Below the pieces are notes generated by a model. That model was given only the letters and a program-made list of their open reading frames with translations, was not told the DNA's origin and did not search any database. The position numbers were made by a program, and so were the translations under genes. A stretch of 64,000 nucleotides of DNA from Alkalibaculum sporogenes (GTDB taxonomy: Bacteria > Bacillota > Clostridia > Eubacteriales > Alkalibacteraceae), in NCBI RefSeq assembly GCF_009362815.1, contig NZ_WHNX01000002.1, forward strand, positions 1 to 64,000. Reading direction: 5' to 3'. How positions within the stretch are numbered: the first letter of the stretch is position 1; every line of letters begins with the position of its first letter. This document shows positions 35,413-44,137 of the stretch, piece by piece.

Positions 35413-35440
35413 TTGATTATAACATTGAATATGTTATAAT
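35413..35440 (+). promoter_or_regulatory. Promoter with overlapping dyad upstream of the third URO-D gene
   Basis: TTGATT (35413-35418), a 16-bp spacer and TATAAT (35435-35440). ATTATAACAT and ATGTTATAAT (35416-35440) are perfect 10-bp arms around 5 bp, filling the promoter from -35 to -10. A bound repressor would occlude polymerase. Confidence 0.55.
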
Positions 35441-35512
35441 ATTTATAAAATCCTATATATGTAAATGAACACATTTAAATATATAATAGGTAAATGAAAG
35501 GAAGTGTAACAA

Positions 35513-36577
35513 ATGAACAAAAATATTCCTCCCTCAATGCAGCCTGAAGGTTCTTTCCCTTGGATGTTGCAACAAGTTCCTAGACCACTTGGACCTCGTC
35601 CCATTAAACCAAAAGAAAATCAACGTCGTGTATTTACTGGTGAAATTCCAATGTGGATGCCTATCTGGCTAAGTGATAACCAGTACTGTTGGCCTGACGT
35701 TGTACTAGAACATCCAAAGTTCGAGCAAGATGGTAAAGATTGGTGGGGGACTGAATGGGTGTGGGTAGAAGTTGCAGGTGGAATGATGGTAACTCCTGGC
35801 TTTGTAACTGTTCACGATATCACTAAGTGGAGAGAAGAAATGCCAGTTCCTGATTTGAGTAAGGTTGACTTTGAAGGTGATGCAAAACTACAAACTGCTC
35901 GGTATGATAATGATAGAATGCACGTATTTCATCTTACAGAAGGGCTATTTGAGCGTCTACATGAGGCTATGCCATTTGAAGATGCACTTATGGCATTTCA
36001 TGAAGAGCCTGAAGCTGTTCAGGATTTCATGACTGCAGTTGCTGATTTTAAAATTGAATTATTAAAAAAAGTGTTTGAGTATTATGAGCCTATAGATTAT
36101 GTAATATACGGAGATGATTGGGGTACTCAAAGAGCTGGATTTTTCTCTAATGAAATGTTTAGAGAGGCTATTATGCCTCAAACTAAAAGAATCTGGGATT
36201 TTATACATAGTCGTGGAAAATTCATAGAACTTCATTCTTGTGGATTAACACAGCAGTATATAGAAGAGATTATTGAAATGGGTTGTGATGCGTGGACTCC
36301 TCAGGATATTAATGATTTTGATATGCTTACAGAAAAATATGCCAATAAGATAACGCTTACTGTTCCAATTGCTGGTATAGATACTGCTACAACAGAGGAA
36401 GAAGCAAGAAAACTAGTTCGTGAGTTTGTTGATAAATATGCGCCTCGAGGCAGAATTATATCGAATTTTATAATGAATCCCGACGAAAAAGTTACAGCAG
36501 CTGCTACTGATGAATTATACAAGTATTCATCAGCGTTTTATGAAAAGTTGCGTGAAAAAGTTACAGTAAATGCCTAA
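35513..36577 (+). CDS. URO-D family methyltransferase-like protein with H-x-C motif
   Basis: A 354-residue uroporphyrinogen decarboxylase superfamily protein. It has an N-terminal extension rich in Pro and Trp (residues 1-60), then DWWGTEWVWVEV, VHDITKWREEM, HEEPEAVQDFM, IYGDDWGTQRAGFFSNEMF, ELHSCGLTQQ and the PQDINDF region. H241 and C243 fit the Zn site of MtaA-type methyltransferases. It is closer in layout to the 8201-9181 copy (shared HDITKWRE, DDWG and EEPEA blocks) than to the 26242 copy. Ribosome site GAAAGGAAG; single gene with its own promoter and a very strong terminator. Substrate unknown. Confidence 0.82.
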   Translation: MNKNIPPSMQPEGSFPWMLQQVPRPLGPRPIKPKENQRRVFTGEIPMWMPIWLSDNQYCWPDVVLEHPKFEQDGKDWWGTEWVWVEVAGGMMVTPGFVTVHDITKWREEMPVPDLSKVDFEGDAKLQTARYDNDRMHVFHLTEGLFERLHEAMPFEDALMAFHEEPEAVQDFMTAVADFKIELLKKVFEYYEPIDYVIYGDDWGTQRAGFFSNEMFREAIMPQTKRIWDFIHSRGKFIELHSCGLTQQYIEEIIEMGCDAWTPQDINDFDMLTEKYANKITLTVPIAGIDTATTEEEARKLVREFVDKYAPRGRIISNFIMNPDEKVTAAATDELYKYSSAFYEKLREKVTVNA

Positions 36578-36663
36578 AAAATATCTAATAGCAATTTATG
36601 GCTTTTTAAATTGTAAAACAATGAGTTAATGTCCTGGTTGGAGACATTTTGATATTGTACACT

Positions 36664-36705
36664 TAACCACATAGACACTCGCGACAGCGAGTGTCTATGT
36701 GGTTA
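36664..36705 (+). terminator. Very strong hairpin terminator after the third URO-D gene
   Basis: TAACCACATAGACACTCGC and its exact complement make a 19-bp perfect stem with a GACA loop, followed by TTTTAAT. It is the longest perfect stem noted in the window. Confidence 0.85.
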
Positions 36706-36896
36706 TTTTAATATAAGTATAGTTTGTAGGTAGTTATTTTGAAAACACTCATATACAAAAAAATTAATAAAGTGAAACTTTATTCAGTATGGGTTTTCTG
36801 AAGTGGGAGTTTTAGTGCCTGTTAATGCGGGATAAATACTAATTTGAATAAAAAATTTTATATGATATAAACTATTTGAAAAGGAGCTGTTTTAAT
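36706..36896. other. Upstream region of the FAD oxidoreductase gene
   Basis: About 190 bp containing a copy of the dispersed repeat (36766-36799) and the ribosome site AAGGAGC at 36882-36888. Nothing else is recognised. Confidence 0.4.
36766..36799 (+). repeat. Dispersed palindromic repeat, single copy
   Basis: AATAAAGTGAAACTTTATT followed by CAGTATGGGTTTTCT, nearly identical over 34 bp to the copy starting at about 4344. It is intergenic. Confidence 0.75.
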
Positions 36897-38003
36897 ATGG
36901 AAGTGGCAATTATGGGTGCAGGAATTTCAGGGCTTTCCTGTGCAATCACATTAGAAAAAAATGGAGTAACACCTACTATTTTCGAAAAAAGAAAATCAGT
37001 AGGAGATAGGTTTGTAAATGCTGAATCATTGTTTAGTATTCTTAATAGACCTATTCAGGACAGCATATCTTATGTAGCAGAGAATTTCCATATCAAATTA
37101 TCTCCAATAACTGAAGTCGATAAAATATTTTTACATTCTAAAAACCAGGTTGGATCGGTGAATGGGAAAATTGGATATACAAATATAAGAGGAAGACATG
37201 CGAACTCATTTGAAAATCAGTTAGCTAAACAAGTGAAAAGTAAAATAAATTTCAACTCTACTGATGAATACAAAGATATATGCAAAAAATTTGACTATGT
37301 AGTATTAGCTACTGGAGATGCAGAGTACGCTGTTAAATTAAATAACTACCGGTATGACCTTAGGTGCGCAGTAAAAGGAGTTACTGTAAAAGGTGAGTTT
37401 ATAAAAAGCAACCCACATGTATGGTTTAATTATGAAATACTACCAAAAGGATATGGATGGTTAATACCCTTTTCAAAAGAAGAGGCTCATTTAGTAATAG
37501 TCTATACTGATTCAACAAGTGAAATAGATCAAATATGGGATAAATTCTTTAGCTTAGTCTGTAAAAGTCTAGATCAAGACTTAAAGATAACTGATGATTT
37601 CCAAATTAAAAATTATATGGTTGGTATATGCAATGAATCTAAAATAGATAATACTTACTTTATTGGAAATTGTTTTGGTGCCATTTCTCCAGGTTTTGGT
37701 TTTGGACAATTTGCATCTATACTAACTGGAGTGTATTCAGCATATGATATTTGTGGATTAGAAAGTTATGAGGAACTTGTAAAGCCTTTATTTGAAAATT
37801 ACAATCATTCTATTGTTTTTAGAAGATTTTTAGAACAATTAACTGATAAGCAAATTGATTTTTATGTAGATAAACTTAATAATAAAATAATTGACAAAGT
37901 AGTAGGTACAGTTAGCAGTAAAAACAATGGTATAGACTTTCTTAGATTAGCAACACCTATTATGAAGCTAGTAAATGATTATAAACAAATTGAATCAAGA
38001 TAA
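36897..38003 (+). CDS. FAD-dependent oxidoreductase, geranylgeranyl-reductase-like
   Basis: A 368-residue flavoprotein with a GxGxxG dinucleotide fold at the very N-terminus (VAIMGAGISGLSCAITLEKNG), an ATGDAEYAV segment, PKGYGWLIPFSKEEAHLV resembling geranylgeranyl reductases, and FIGNCFGAISPGFGFGQ as the second FAD contact. ATG 36897 follows AAGGAGC; the apparent earlier start lies in the ribosome site. The family reduces isoprenoid chains or similar hydrophobic substrates. It precedes splB by 87 bp, and co-transcription is possible. The substrate is unknown. Confidence 0.78.
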   Translation: MEVAIMGAGISGLSCAITLEKNGVTPTIFEKRKSVGDRFVNAESLFSILNRPIQDSISYVAENFHIKLSPITEVDKIFLHSKNQVGSVNGKIGYTNIRGRHANSFENQLAKQVKSKINFNSTDEYKDICKKFDYVVLATGDAEYAVKLNNYRYDLRCAVKGVTVKGEFIKSNPHVWFNYEILPKGYGWLIPFSKEEAHLVIVYTDSTSEIDQIWDKFFSLVCKSLDQDLKITDDFQIKNYMVGICNESKIDNTYFIGNCFGAISPGFGFGQFASILTGVYSAYDICGLESYEELVKPLFENYNHSIVFRRFLEQLTDKQIDFYVDKLNNKIIDKVVGTVSSKNNGIDFLRLATPIMKLVNDYKQIESR

Positions 38004-38090
38004 GAATTTTCACATAATTCAATAATATCTAAGACATTAAATATAGGTTTTTAGATCCATATTAAGACTAATATTGAAAGGAGTAGTAGA

Positions 38091-39113
38091 GTGTTTGTAC
38101 CTAAAAGGATAATATTTGAAAAAGATGCACTAAATTATAGTATATCAAATCAAATACTAGATCAATTTAAAGATAAATCAGAAATAGAATTAATCTATCT
38201 GAATTCTAATAAATATAAACATCACATTCCAGGAGATAATCTACCCAAACAATATATCGAAGGAAAAAAGACTTTAATTGTTGGTAAAAAAAAGAGCTTA
38301 AAGTTTCAGACCTGTAAACCTTCTGCCCATTATCAACTTCCATTAGTGTCAGGGTGCATGGGGCAATGTGAATACTGTTATTTAAATACAAAATTAGGAG
38401 ATAAACCTTTTACAAAAATATATGTAAATTTAAGTGAAATACTAAAACAAGCTAATAAATATATTGTGGAAAGGTCACCGGATATAACTATATTTGAAGG
38501 AGCTGCTACTTCTGATCCTATACCTGTAGAACCTTATACTAATGCATTACAAAAAACAATAGAAGCTTTTGGTGCTAATGAAAATGCAAGGTTTAGATTT
38601 GTGACAAAGTATAATGATATAGATTCCTTACTTCAGTTAGAACACAACGATCATACAGAAATAAGATTTAGCATTAATACATCATTTATTATTAGTCAAT
38701 ATGAAGGTTACACTGCTTCTCTAAATAAAAGAATAGAAGCAAGTGTAAAAGTAGCAAAGGCAGGATACCCTACAGGATTTTTAATAGCACCTGTATTTAT
38801 TTATGAAAATTGGGAGAAAGAATATCATGATTTATTAATCCAATTAAAACAAAAGCTTCCAGATGATTTAAAACATCCTTTAACTTTTGAGATTATATCT
38901 CATCGATATACTACAATAGCTAAAAATAGAATTTTACAAGTGTTCCCAGAAAGCAAATTACCTATGGAAGAGGATGACCGTAAGTTTAAATATGGACAAT
39001 TTGGATATGGCAAGTATGTATATCCAAAAGAAAACATAGATAAAATAAAAGATTTTTTCTCTAAAGAAATAGAAAAGATATTTGTAAATAAAGAGATTAA
39101 ATATATTATTTAA
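38091..39113 (+). CDS. splB: Spore photoproduct lyase, with Ala at the usual catalytic Cys position
   Basis: The radical-SAM DNA repair enzyme that reverses 5-thyminyl-5,6-dihydrothymine during germination; 340 residues. GTG start 7 nt after AAAGGAG. The radical-SAM cluster is CMGQCEYCYLNT (C89, C93, C96). Other family blocks: RFRFVTKYNDID, HTEIRFSINT, AGYPTGFLIAPVF and FKYGQFGYGKYVYPKE. In B. subtilis SplB, as I recall it, the cluster is C91/C95/C98 and the H-atom donor is C141 in an FEGACTSD-like motif. The same offset here lands on A139 in FEGAATSDPIP, so the donor cysteine is absent. No active-site mutation other than this is visible. Confidence 0.92.
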   Translation: MFVPKRIIFEKDALNYSISNQILDQFKDKSEIELIYLNSNKYKHHIPGDNLPKQYIEGKKTLIVGKKKSLKFQTCKPSAHYQLPLVSGCMGQCEYCYLNTKLGDKPFTKIYVNLSEILKQANKYIVERSPDITIFEGAATSDPIPVEPYTNALQKTIEAFGANENARFRFVTKYNDIDSLLQLEHNDHTEIRFSINTSFIISQYEGYTASLNKRIEASVKVAKAGYPTGFLIAPVFIYENWEKEYHDLLIQLKQKLPDDLKHPLTFEIISHRYTTIAKNRILQVFPESKLPMEEDDRKFKYGQFGYGKYVYPKENIDKIKDFFSKEIEKIFVNKEIKYII

Positions 39114-39303
39114 ATATTATTCTATTAAAAAAATTATAGAGATAAGATAGGACCAAATAATAAAGGAAGAAAATGATAGTTTTAATTGTGCACAATGCAC
39201 ACTAAGGATGATCGTATTACTTTTGATGATAACAAAACTTATTTTAGTCTCGACTTAGATTTAATAAGAAAGTTATGTTTTGTTCAAGTCTATATTATGC
39301 AAT

Positions 39304-39347
39304 AAAAACACAAGTTTCTCATAAACAATATGAAACTTGTGTTTTTC
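39304..39347 (+). terminator. Intrinsic terminator downstream of splB
   Basis: AACACAAGTTTC and GAAACTTGTGTT form a 12-bp perfect stem around a short loop, with TTTCTTATT after it. It lies about 190 bp beyond splB. Confidence 0.8.
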
Positions 39348-39467
39348 TTATTCTGAAGTAAATGAGCCAATCTATTAAACAATATTCTTATTTAGATGCG
39401 ATGAATGTGATGAATATGATAACAATTATATAAAATATTTAACAATAATTCAATATAACAATATTTT

Positions 39468-39481
39468 GTAACGTAAGTTAC
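39468..39481 (+). promoter_or_regulatory. Crp/FNR-type dyad upstream of hcp
   Basis: GTAAC-GTAA-GTTAC has the 5-4-5 geometry of Crp/FNR-family operators and lies 105 bp before the hcp start. Anaerobes commonly control hcp through the Crp/FNR-family nitrosative-stress regulator HcpR, so this is a candidate HcpR site. No regulator gene adjoins it. Confidence 0.5.
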
Positions 39482-39586
39482 CGAAGTTTGCGGCGAAAGA
39501 TAGTATATTATCGTTAGCAGAAGAAAGCAGCAATTAAAATAAATTGCTAGCATAAAATAGTTAATAATAAAAAGGGGAGATTTACA

Positions 39587-41311
39587 GTGAGTATGTTTTG
39601 TTATCAATGTCAAGAAGCATCTAAAGGAACTGGTTGTACTGTAAAAGGAATTTGTGGTAAAGATGAGAGTGTTGCAAATCTACAAGATTTATTAATTTAC
39701 GTTCTTAAAGGAATTTCAATTTATAGTATGAAAGCTAAAGAGTTGGGCTTTTCAGATAATAATGTAGATAAATTTATTGTTGAAGGTCTTTTTGCTACAA
39801 TTACTAATGCAAATTTTGATAAAAGTAGTTTTGAAGATAATATTAAGAAAGGATTAGCTATCAGAGATGAATTGAGAAATAAGGTTACTAAAGCTGGAGG
39901 AAAAACTAATAGTGATTTACACGATGCTGCTATATGGGGATCTAGTAATCTTAGTACGGAAGGTATTTTGCAGAAAATATTTAGTTTGTTTTCAGGTGGA
40001 AATAAAGTTGAGAATAATTATACTATTGAACAATTTCTACAAAAATCTACCACAGTAGGAGTACTTGCGACTGAGAATGAAGATATCAGATCTTTAAGAG
40101 AATTGTTAATATATGGATTAAAAGGTATTGCTGCATATTTAAAGCATGCGGATAACTTAGGTAAACAAGATGCTAATATACATGATTTTATACAAAGAGC
40201 ATTAGTTGCTACTACAGAGGATACCTTATCAGCAGATGAATTAGTTGCACTTGTATTGGAATGTGGTAAATACGGCGTAGATGCAATGTCATTGTTAGAT
40301 AATGCCAATACATCTTCATATGGAAATCCAGAGATTACCAAAGTAAACATCGGAGTAAAAAGCAATCCAGGTATTCTAATTAGTGGTCATGATTTGAAAG
40401 ATATGGAAGAATTATTAATACAAACAGAAGATACGGGAATAGATATATATACTCATAGTGAAATGCTTCCTGCTCATTACTATCCTGCATTTAAAAAGTA
40501 TAAGCATTTTGTAGGTAACTATGGTAATGCATGGTGGAAACAAGATAGTGAATTCAAGAGTTTTAATGGACCTATTTTAATGACCACTAACTGTCTCGTG
40601 CCTCCAAAATCAGAATATAAAGATAGACTATACACTACAGGTGCTACCGGTTTTAACGGTGTTAAGCATATACCCGATGGAGAAGAGGGGAAACCAAAAG
40701 ATTTTTCAGCTATTATAGAACAAGCAAAAAAATGCAAGAGTCCTGTTGAAATTGAGAAAGGTGAAATTGTTGGTGGTTTTGCACATGCTACAGTATTAAG
40801 TTTAGCTGACAAAGTAGTAGAAGCTGTAAAGTCAGGAGCGATTAAACAATTCTTTGTTATGGCAGGTTGTGATGGAAGAATGAAGGGTAGAGATTACTAT
40901 ACAGATTTTGCTGAAAAACTTCCGAAAGATACTGTGATTTTAACAGCAGGATGTGCTAAATACAGATATAACAAACTTAAATTAGGTGAAATTGGTGGAA
41001 TACCAAGAGTGTTAGATGCTGGTCAATGCAATGATTCATATTCTTTAGCAGTGATCGCACTTAAATTAAAGGAAGTATTTGAGTTAAATGATATTAATGA
41101 ACTTCCTATTTCATATAATATTGCTTGGTATGAACAAAAGGCCGTTATCGTTTTATTAGCGTTGTTACATTTAGGTGTTAAAAATATACACTTAGGACCG
41201 ACATTACCTGCATTTCTTTCACCAAATATTGCTAAGATACTAGTAGAAAACTTTGGTATAGGTGGTATTACAGATGTTGAAAATGATATGAAAATGTTCT
41301 TAGAAGCATAA
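39587..41311 (+). CDS. hcp: Hybrid cluster protein (hydroxylamine/nitric oxide reductase)
   Basis: A 574-residue iron-sulfur-oxygen hybrid cluster protein. The N-terminal proximal cluster motif is C5-x2-C8-x8-C17-x5-C23 ([20 protein letters not shown]), the pattern of strict anaerobes. [37 protein letters not shown] and AGCAKYRYN provide hybrid-cluster ligands. It detoxifies NO or hydroxylamine. GTG 39587 is preferred, 7 nt after GGGGAG; ATG 39593 is the alternative. It is monocistronic, with an FNR-type dyad upstream and a terminator downstream. No hcr reductase gene is present. Confidence 0.96.
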   Translation: MSMFCYQCQEASKGTGCTVKGICGKDESVANLQDLLIYVLKGISIYSMKAKELGFSDNNVDKFIVEGLFATITNANFDKSSFEDNIKKGLAIRDELRNKVTKAGGKTNSDLHDAAIWGSSNLSTEGILQKIFSLFSGGNKVENNYTIEQFLQKSTTVGVLATENEDIRSLRELLIYGLKGIAAYLKHADNLGKQDANIHDFIQRALVATTEDTLSADELVALVLECGKYGVDAMSLLDNANTSSYGNPEITKVNIGVKSNPGILISGHDLKDMEELLIQTEDTGIDIYTHSEMLPAHYYPAFKKYKHFVGNYGNAWWKQDSEFKSFNGPILMTTNCLVPPKSEYKDRLYTTGATGFNGVKHIPDGEEGKPKDFSAIIEQAKKCKSPVEIEKGEIVGGFAHATVLSLADKVVEAVKSGAIKQFFVMAGCDGRMKGRDYYTDFAEKLPKDTVILTAGCAKYRYNKLKLGEIGGIPRVLDAGQCNDSYSLAVIALKLKEVFELNDINELPISYNIAWYEQKAVIVLLALLHLGVKNIHLGPTLPAFLSPNIAKILVENFGIGGITDVENDMKMFLEA

Positions 41312-41351
41312 TATTTAGAATCTATTAAAAATTAAAGTTCGATAATCATAG

Positions 41352-41393
41352 TTCAAAAAGCTGGTTCCATTATATGGAAGTCAGCTTTTTGAA
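41352..41393 (+). terminator. Intrinsic terminator after hcp
   Basis: TTCAAAAAGCTG and CAGCTTTTTGAA form a perfect 12-bp outer stem. An inner TTCC...GGAA extends the structure. Confidence 0.88.
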
Positions 41394-41450
41394 TTTATAA
41401 AATATAATCTCACTGGTTATTAATTATTAAAATAATTTTTTATAAATATA

Positions 41451-41491
41451 TTGACATAATAAGTACATTGTATATAATGAGTATATACAAT
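41451..41491 (+). promoter_or_regulatory. Promoter and autoregulatory dyad of the GntR-ABC operon
   Basis: TTGACA (41451-41456), 16 bp, TATAAT (41473-41478). ATTGTATAT and ATATACAAT (41467-41475 and 41483-41491) are perfect arms around 7 bp, overlapping -10 and the start site. This suits self-repression by the adjacent YtrA-type GntR protein. Confidence 0.65.
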
Positions 41492-41518
41492 ATGCTTATG
41501 TTATACGGGGGTAATCTG

Positions 41519-41899
41519 TTGGATATTATAATAAGTAACACAAACGTGAAACCAATTTATGAACAGATAACATCTCAAATAAAAAATTTGATTTTAATAG
41601 GTGAACTTAAAGAAGGCGATGCGCTCCCTTCTATGCGTTTGCTTGCTAAAGAACTGAGAATAAGCGTTATTACAACCAAACGTGCATATGAAGATTTAGA
41701 AAGAGATGGTTTTATTGAATCAATAACAGGAAAGGGTAGTTTTGTATCATGTCAACGTGCTGATTTTATAAGGGAGGAACATTTGAGAATTACTGAAGAG
41801 TACCTGCAGAAGGCTATAGATTCAGCTCAAATATCTGGAATCAATCTTGAGGAAATTATAGAAATGATAAGTATGCTTTATAAAGAGGGGGAAAAATAG
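41519..41899 (+). CDS. GntR-family (YtrA-type) transcriptional regulator
   Basis: A 126-residue regulator with only the winged-helix domain and a short C-terminal helix, the YtrA subfamily layout: KPIYEQITSQIKNLILIGEL, LPSMRLLAKELRISVITTKRAYEDLERDGFIES. The TTG at 41519 is chosen; GGGGGT lies just upstream, and the longer frame from 41468 reads through the promoter dyad. It overlaps the ABC ATPase start by one base. YtrA-type proteins usually repress their own operon until a cell-envelope drug appears. Confidence 0.85.
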   Translation: MDIIISNTNVKPIYEQITSQIKNLILIGELKEGDALPSMRLLAKELRISVITTKRAYEDLERDGFIESITGKGSFVSCQRADFIREEHLRITEEYLQKAIDSAQISGINLEEIIEMISMLYKEGEK

Positions 41900-42744
41900 T
41901 GGAAAATGCTATTGAAATTAGCAATCTATCAAAAAAATACGATGAGTTTCATCTGCAAAATATTAATTTCAAATTACCTAAAGGGAGTATTATGGGATTT
42001 GTAGGAGAAAATGGTGCAGGTAAAAGTACAACTATTAAACTTATTTTAAACCTTATTAATAAAGACTGTGGAGAGGTTAACGTTTTTGGTCTAGATAATA
42101 TAAAAAATGAAAAGAAAATAAAGGACAATATCGGAGTAGTATTTGATGAAAGTAATTTTCCGGATAATATGATTGCATCGGATGTAAACTTAGTAATGAA
42201 ATACATCTATTGCAATTGGGATGATAGTATATTCAATTCGTATCTCAAAAAGTTTAGTATACCTTTAAAGAAGACCATAAATGAATATTCAAGAGGAATG
42301 AAAATGAAATTATCTTTAGCTGTGGCTATGTCACATCATGCAAAGATACTTATATTAGATGAAGCAACGAGTGGCTTAGACCCAATTGTTCGAGATGAGA
42401 TACTAGATATTTTTTTAGATTTCATTCAAAATGAAGATCACTCTATATTAATTTCATCTCATATAATCAGTGATCTAGAAAAAATAGCAGATTATATTAC
42501 ATTTATACACAATGGCAAAATTGTGTTTAGCGAGGCTAAGGATAGTTTACTATACGACTTTGGTATCCTCAAATGCTCTAATAGCGATTATGAAAAATTA
42601 GATAAAGAAATTATTATTGGGTGTCGGAAGAATCAGTTTGGTGTAGAAGCTTTAATAAGAAAGAGCAATCTTAAAGGAAATTACATTATTGATCATGCAA
42701 GTATTGAAGATATAATGTTGTTTCAAATTAAGGGGGGGAAATAA
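41899..42744 (+). CDS. ABC transporter ATP-binding protein (YtrB/BcrA type)
   Basis: The 281-residue ATPase has Walker A GENGAGKSTT, signature EYSRGMKMKLSLA, Walker B ILILDEATSGLD and the switch His in SSHII. GTG start overlaps the regulator stop; AGGGGG is the ribosome site. The permease start overlaps its stop. This forms an ABC-2 type exporter with the next gene; regulator class and layout resemble envelope-stress or lantibiotic exporters such as ytr, but the substrate is unknown. Confidence 0.9.
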   Translation: MENAIEISNLSKKYDEFHLQNINFKLPKGSIMGFVGENGAGKSTTIKLILNLINKDCGEVNVFGLDNIKNEKKIKDNIGVVFDESNFPDNMIASDVNLVMKYIYCNWDDSIFNSYLKKFSIPLKKTINEYSRGMKMKLSLAVAMSHHAKILILDEATSGLDPIVRDEILDIFLDFIQNEDHSILISSHIISDLEKIADYITFIHNGKIVFSEAKDSLLYDFGILKCSNSDYEKLDKEIIIGCRKNQFGVEALIRKSNLKGNYIIDHASIEDIMLFQIKGGK

Positions 42745-43367
42745 TGAAGGGACTACTTATTAAGGATCTTCTTGCTATGAAAAAGCAAGGGAAAACGATA
42801 ATAGCATTACTGTTTTTTTATATAATCTACGCTGTTACATTTAAAAATGTAAGTATGTTAGGAATGGTAATAGTGTTGATCTGTGCAATGATGCCAATTA
42901 CCACGCTCTCTTATGATGAGAAGTGCAAATGGGATAGTTTTGCTCTCTCCACTACTGTATCAAGGAAAACCCTTGTTCTAAGCAAATATATTTTTAGCAT
43001 TATACTTATTTTATGTGCTATTGTGATTGTAGCTTTACTGAGTTCATTAATGGTGTTTTTTTCTAAAGAGCTAGAAATTGTAGATGCTTTACTAATGTCA
43101 GCTGGGCTTGGAGGTATTGCACTTGTATTTTTAACATTAACATTACCCTTGCTTTTTAAGTTTGGAGTGGAAAAAGGAAGGATGTTGATGTTAGCCACAT
43201 TTCTAATTCCTTCTATGATTATAATGTTGTTTTCTAATTTTGGATTTTCTTTGCCTGATGAACAAGTACTAAGGCATATGTCTTACGTATCACCTATAAT
43301 AATATTTTTTTTAATATTTATCTCTATAAAAGTTTCGATAAAAATTGTTCATAAAAAAGAATTTTGA
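42744..43367 (+). CDS. ABC-2 type transporter permease
   Basis: A 207-residue membrane protein with about six hydrophobic segments and no catalytic motif, beginning MKGLLIKDLLAMKKQGKTII as ABC-2 permeases of the YtrC/BcrB sort do. It contains YDEKCKWDSFALSTTVSRKTLVLSKY between helices 2 and 3, matching bacterial ABC-2 permeases that follow YtrA regulators. Its start overlaps the ATPase stop, so translation is coupled. A weak hairpin (AAGCGA...TCGCTT, about 43414-43453) follows. Confidence 0.82.
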   Translation: MKGLLIKDLLAMKKQGKTIIALLFFYIIYAVTFKNVSMLGMVIVLICAMMPITTLSYDEKCKWDSFALSTTVSRKTLVLSKYIFSIILILCAIVIVALLSSLMVFFSKELEIVDALLMSAGLGGIALVFLTLTLPLLFKFGVEKGRMLMLATFLIPSMIIMLFSNFGFSLPDEQVLRHMSYVSPIIIFFLIFISIKVSIKIVHKKEF

Positions 43368-43463
43368 TAAATATAAACACATCTCAAAAATAAAATATTG
43401 GATTGGGACTAAAAAGCGATCAAGTATAAAAGTAAATTGTATATTGGTCGCTTAATTATATAC

Positions 43464-43492
43464 TTTACAATAAATGAATGTTCATTTATAAT
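43464..43492 (+). promoter_or_regulatory. Promoter and TetR-type operator of the TetR-lon unit
   Basis: TTTACA (43464-43469), 17 bp, TATAAT (43487-43492). TAAATGAA-TG-TTCATTTA (43471-43488), two 8-bp arms around 2 bp, occupies the spacer. The ATGAA...TTCAT core is common for TetR repressors, so self-regulation is likely. Confidence 0.65.
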
Positions 43493-43528
43493 AAAAGCAA
43501 GTACTATAAATATAAAGGTGATTTGTCC

Positions 43529-44092
43529 ATGAGAACGAAAGACGATGAAAAACAAAAGAGTATTAAAAATGCTGTAATCAAGTTAATATTAGAACGAGGA
43601 TTTCACGGCACTTCTATTTCTAAGATTGCTAAGCTAGCTGGCATATCTCCAGCTACTGTTTATATTTATTATGAGAATAAAGAAGAGATGATGCGAGATA
43701 TTTACGAAGAATATGCATATGAAGTATTTGAGATTATTCAAAAGAGAGTAACTAGTAATTTGACAGGTGAGCAGTTAATTGAAATTATACTCTATGAATA
43801 CTATTACTATATTATGAGAAATAGAGAAACATTTCATTTTACTGAACAATTTAGTAACTGTCCTTCTCTGCAAAAAGGATGTAATACATTAAAGGTACCC
43901 ACATCTTTAAACAATATATTATCATCATATAAAGAACGTGGTATATTGATTGATTACAAGAATGAAAATATATGGGCATTGTTAATTTATCCTATTAAGG
44001 CAATTGCTTTAAATTCCACTGGATATGAAATATCAGATAAAGCAATATTACGAGAGATGGTTACTATAATTCAAAATTCTTTACTTCTCTAA
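43529..44092 (+). CDS. TetR-family transcriptional regulator
   Basis: A 187-residue regulator with the N-terminal TetR helix-turn-helix: AVIKLILERGFHGTSISKIAKLAGISPATVYIYYENKEEM (residues 15-54 approximately). ATG 43529 follows AAAGGTGA; the 17 residues before it lie in the promoter dyad. The C-terminal ligand domain holds several Tyr-rich helices. lon follows 45 bp downstream with no terminator between, so it may be co-regulated. The effector is unknown. Confidence 0.88.
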   Translation: MRTKDDEKQKSIKNAVIKLILERGFHGTSISKIAKLAGISPATVYIYYENKEEMMRDIYEEYAYEVFEIIQKRVTSNLTGEQLIEIILYEYYYYIMRNRETFHFTEQFSNCPSLQKGCNTLKVPTSLNNILSSYKERGILIDYKNENIWALLIYPIKAIALNSTGYEISDKAILREMVTIIQNSLLL

Positions 44093-44137
44093 AAGTACAA
44101 AAGTAGTAAAAAAGATTATTAGAAAGGATGAAATAAT

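Larger units (their letters stand above)
39114..39586. other. Long spacer between splB and hcp
   Basis: The 473-bp noncoding spacer holds the splB-side terminator (39304-39347), a partial post-terminator tag (GAAGTAAATGAGCCAA, 39354-39370), an FNR/Crp-type dyad (39468-39481) and the hcp leader. The first 190 bp show no feature that I recognise. Confidence 0.5.

Noticed and set aside
41519-43367. Lantibiotic immunity or production locus
   Set aside because: The exporter resembles BcrAB/YtrBC, but no precursor peptide or modification gene is near. Only a GntR-controlled ABC exporter is supported.
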